Source of the DNA: Pseudomonas kairouanensis
GTDB lineage: Bacteria > Pseudomonadota > Gammaproteobacteria > Pseudomonadales > Pseudomonadaceae
Length of the DNA: 64,000 nucleotides
Direction of reading: 5' to 3'
NCBI RefSeq assembly: GCF_004682055.1
Contig: NZ_QUZU01000009.1
Location: 62,001-126,000, forward strand
The notes beneath the pieces were generated by a model. That model did not search any database and was not told the DNA's origin. It worked only from the letters and a program-made list of their open reading frames with translations. Shown here one piece after another: positions 63,038 through 64,000 of this stretch. Made by a program: the position numbers and the translations under genes. Position 1 is the stretch's first letter. Each line of letters starts with the position of its first letter.

Positions 63038-64000
63038 TCAGAGGTGTACGACAGCCATGTCCAGGCGACCGTAGTCGTTGTCGTTGTGATCGCTGCGCGG
63101 TGGTACGTGATGGGTTTTCATCACTTGGTCGCCTTGCAGAGTCTCCAGATGAATGTCGAACCCCCACAACCGATGCAGGTGCTTGAGCACTTCCTCGGTG
63201 GATTCGCCCAAGGGTTTGCGGTCGTGTTGTTGGTGGCGCAGGGTCAGTGAGCGGTCGCCCCGCACGTCGATGCTGTAGATCTGCACGTTCGGCTCGCGGT
63301 TGCCCAGGTTGTATTGCGCCGCCAGGGTTTCACGGATGGTGCGATAACCGGGTTCATCATGAATGGCCGGCACCACCAGGTCGTCCTTCAGGTCGTCATC
63401 GAGAATGCTGAACAGCTTGAGGTCGCGGATAACCTGGGGCGACAGGTACTGCAGGATGAAGCTCTCATCCTTGAAGCTGCTCATGGCGAACTTGATGGTC
63501 GACAGCCAATCGCTGCCGGCGATTTCCGGGAACCAGCGGCGATCCTCCTCGGTTGGGTGTTCGCACATGCGCCGGATGTCGCGGTACATGGCAAAGCCCA
63601 GTGCATAGGGGTTGATGCCGCTGTAGTAGGGGCTATCAAAGCCGGGTTGGAATACCACGCTGGTGTGGGAAGTGAGGAACTCCATCATGAAGCCGTCGGT
63701 GACCAGGCCCTCGTCATACAGGTCGTTCATCAGTGTGTAGTGCCAGAAGGTCGCCCAGCCTTCATTCATCACCTGGGTCTGGCGCTGTGGATAAAAGTAT
63801 TGGGCGATCTTACGTACGATCCGTACGATTTCCCGTTGCCATGGCTCCAGCAGCGGCGCGTGTTTTTCCAGGAAATACAGGATGTTTTCCTGAGGTTCGG
63901 CGGGGAAGCGGGCATTGTCCTTGTCGCTGTTTTTGCCGGTTTTTTTAGGGATGGTGCGCCACAGGTCGTTGATCTGCTTCTGCAAGTGCTCCTCGCGTTC
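63038..64000 (-). CDS. SpoVR-family protein, C-terminal part (5' end outside window)
   Basis: The visible 320 residues match the SpoVR/YcgB family: YFYPQRQTQVMNEGWATFWH, YYSGINPYALGFAMYRDIRR and a C-terminal YSIDVRGDRSLTLRH segment. The function in Gram-negatives is unclear; related genes lie with the PrkA stress kinase operon. The reading frame is open to the window edge, so the start is missing. Confidence 0.9.
   Translation of the reverse strand, partial: EREEHLQKQINDLWRTIPKKTGKNSDKDNARFPAEPQENILYFLEKHAPLLEPWQREIVRIVRKIAQYFYPQRQTQVMNEGWATFWHYTLMNDLYDEGLVTDGFMMEFLTSHTSVVFQPGFDSPYYSGINPYALGFAMYRDIRRMCEHPTEEDRRWFPEIAGSDWLSTIKFAMSSFKDESFILQYLSPQVIRDLKLFSILDDDLKDDLVVPAIHDEPGYRTIRETLAAQYNLGNREPNVQIYSIDVRGDRSLTLRHQQHDRKPLGESTEEVLKHLHRLWGFDIHLETLQGDQVMKTHHVPPRSDHNDNDYGRLDMAVVHL

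Overview
The window is chromosome from a Pseudomonas of the fluorescens group. The evidence is the Pseudomonas gene order bioFHCD / acyl-CoA dehydrogenases on one side and rmcA-rpoD-dnaG-rpsU-tsaD-plsY-folB-folK-cca-spoVR on the other, a pqqFABCDE locus, two Pseudomonas-type REP palindrome pairs, and high-GC codon use in the core genes. All identifications are by eye from sequence; no database search was run.

Layout. 1-3.4 kb: the end of a biotin operon (bioF partial, bioH, bioC, bioD) with overlapping genes, plus a small unknown gene. 3.4-10.8 kb: three paralogous acyl-CoA dehydrogenases of about 600 residues, the first behind a promoter with a PsrA-type operator, with a membrane diguanylate cyclase between the first two. 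10.9-19.4 kb: a LysR regulator, a class III aminotransferase preceded by a coupled 36-codon ORF, a Pmp3-family membrane peptide, and the PQQ genes pqqF-A-B-C-D-E on the minus strand. 19.5-24 kb: davA/davB (lysine to 5-aminovalerate), an Lrp and a LysR regulator, and a VOC protein. 24.3-29.6 kb: an AT-richer surface-glycan cluster (nucleotide-sugar dehydrogenase, epimerase, glycosyltransferase, flippase, methyltransferase).

29.8-50.4 kb is a genomic island of about 20.6 kb inserted in the 3' half of a tRNA-Ile2(CAU) gene. Perfect 47-bp direct repeats bound it, and its integrase lies beside the intact tRNA. It is organised like an integrated plasmid: AlpA-like regulator, RSF1010-like RepA helicase and RepC initiator, four 22-bp iterons, a TraG-N-like membrane protein with small membrane and lipoprotein genes, and a hairpin-rich 0.9-kb noncoding region. 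It has two more tyrosine recombinases. Its cargo is a likely defence block: an IetA/IetS pair (AAA+ ATPase and subtilisin-like protease) and a stand-alone reverse transcriptase whose upstream region carries a perfectly duplicated 133-bp sequence. A further module has a probable winged-helix protein translationally coupled to three tandem 166-bp units, each carrying a 30-33-residue ORF and a hairpin.

50.4-64 kb returns to core genome: tRNA-Ile2, the c-di-GMP enzyme rmcA, the rpsU-dnaG-rpoD macromolecular-synthesis genes, tsaD, plsY, folB-folK, cca and the end of a spoVR-family gene. The best candidates for something new are the reverse transcriptase with its repeats, the tandem microprotein array, and the hairpin cluster near 44.6 kb.
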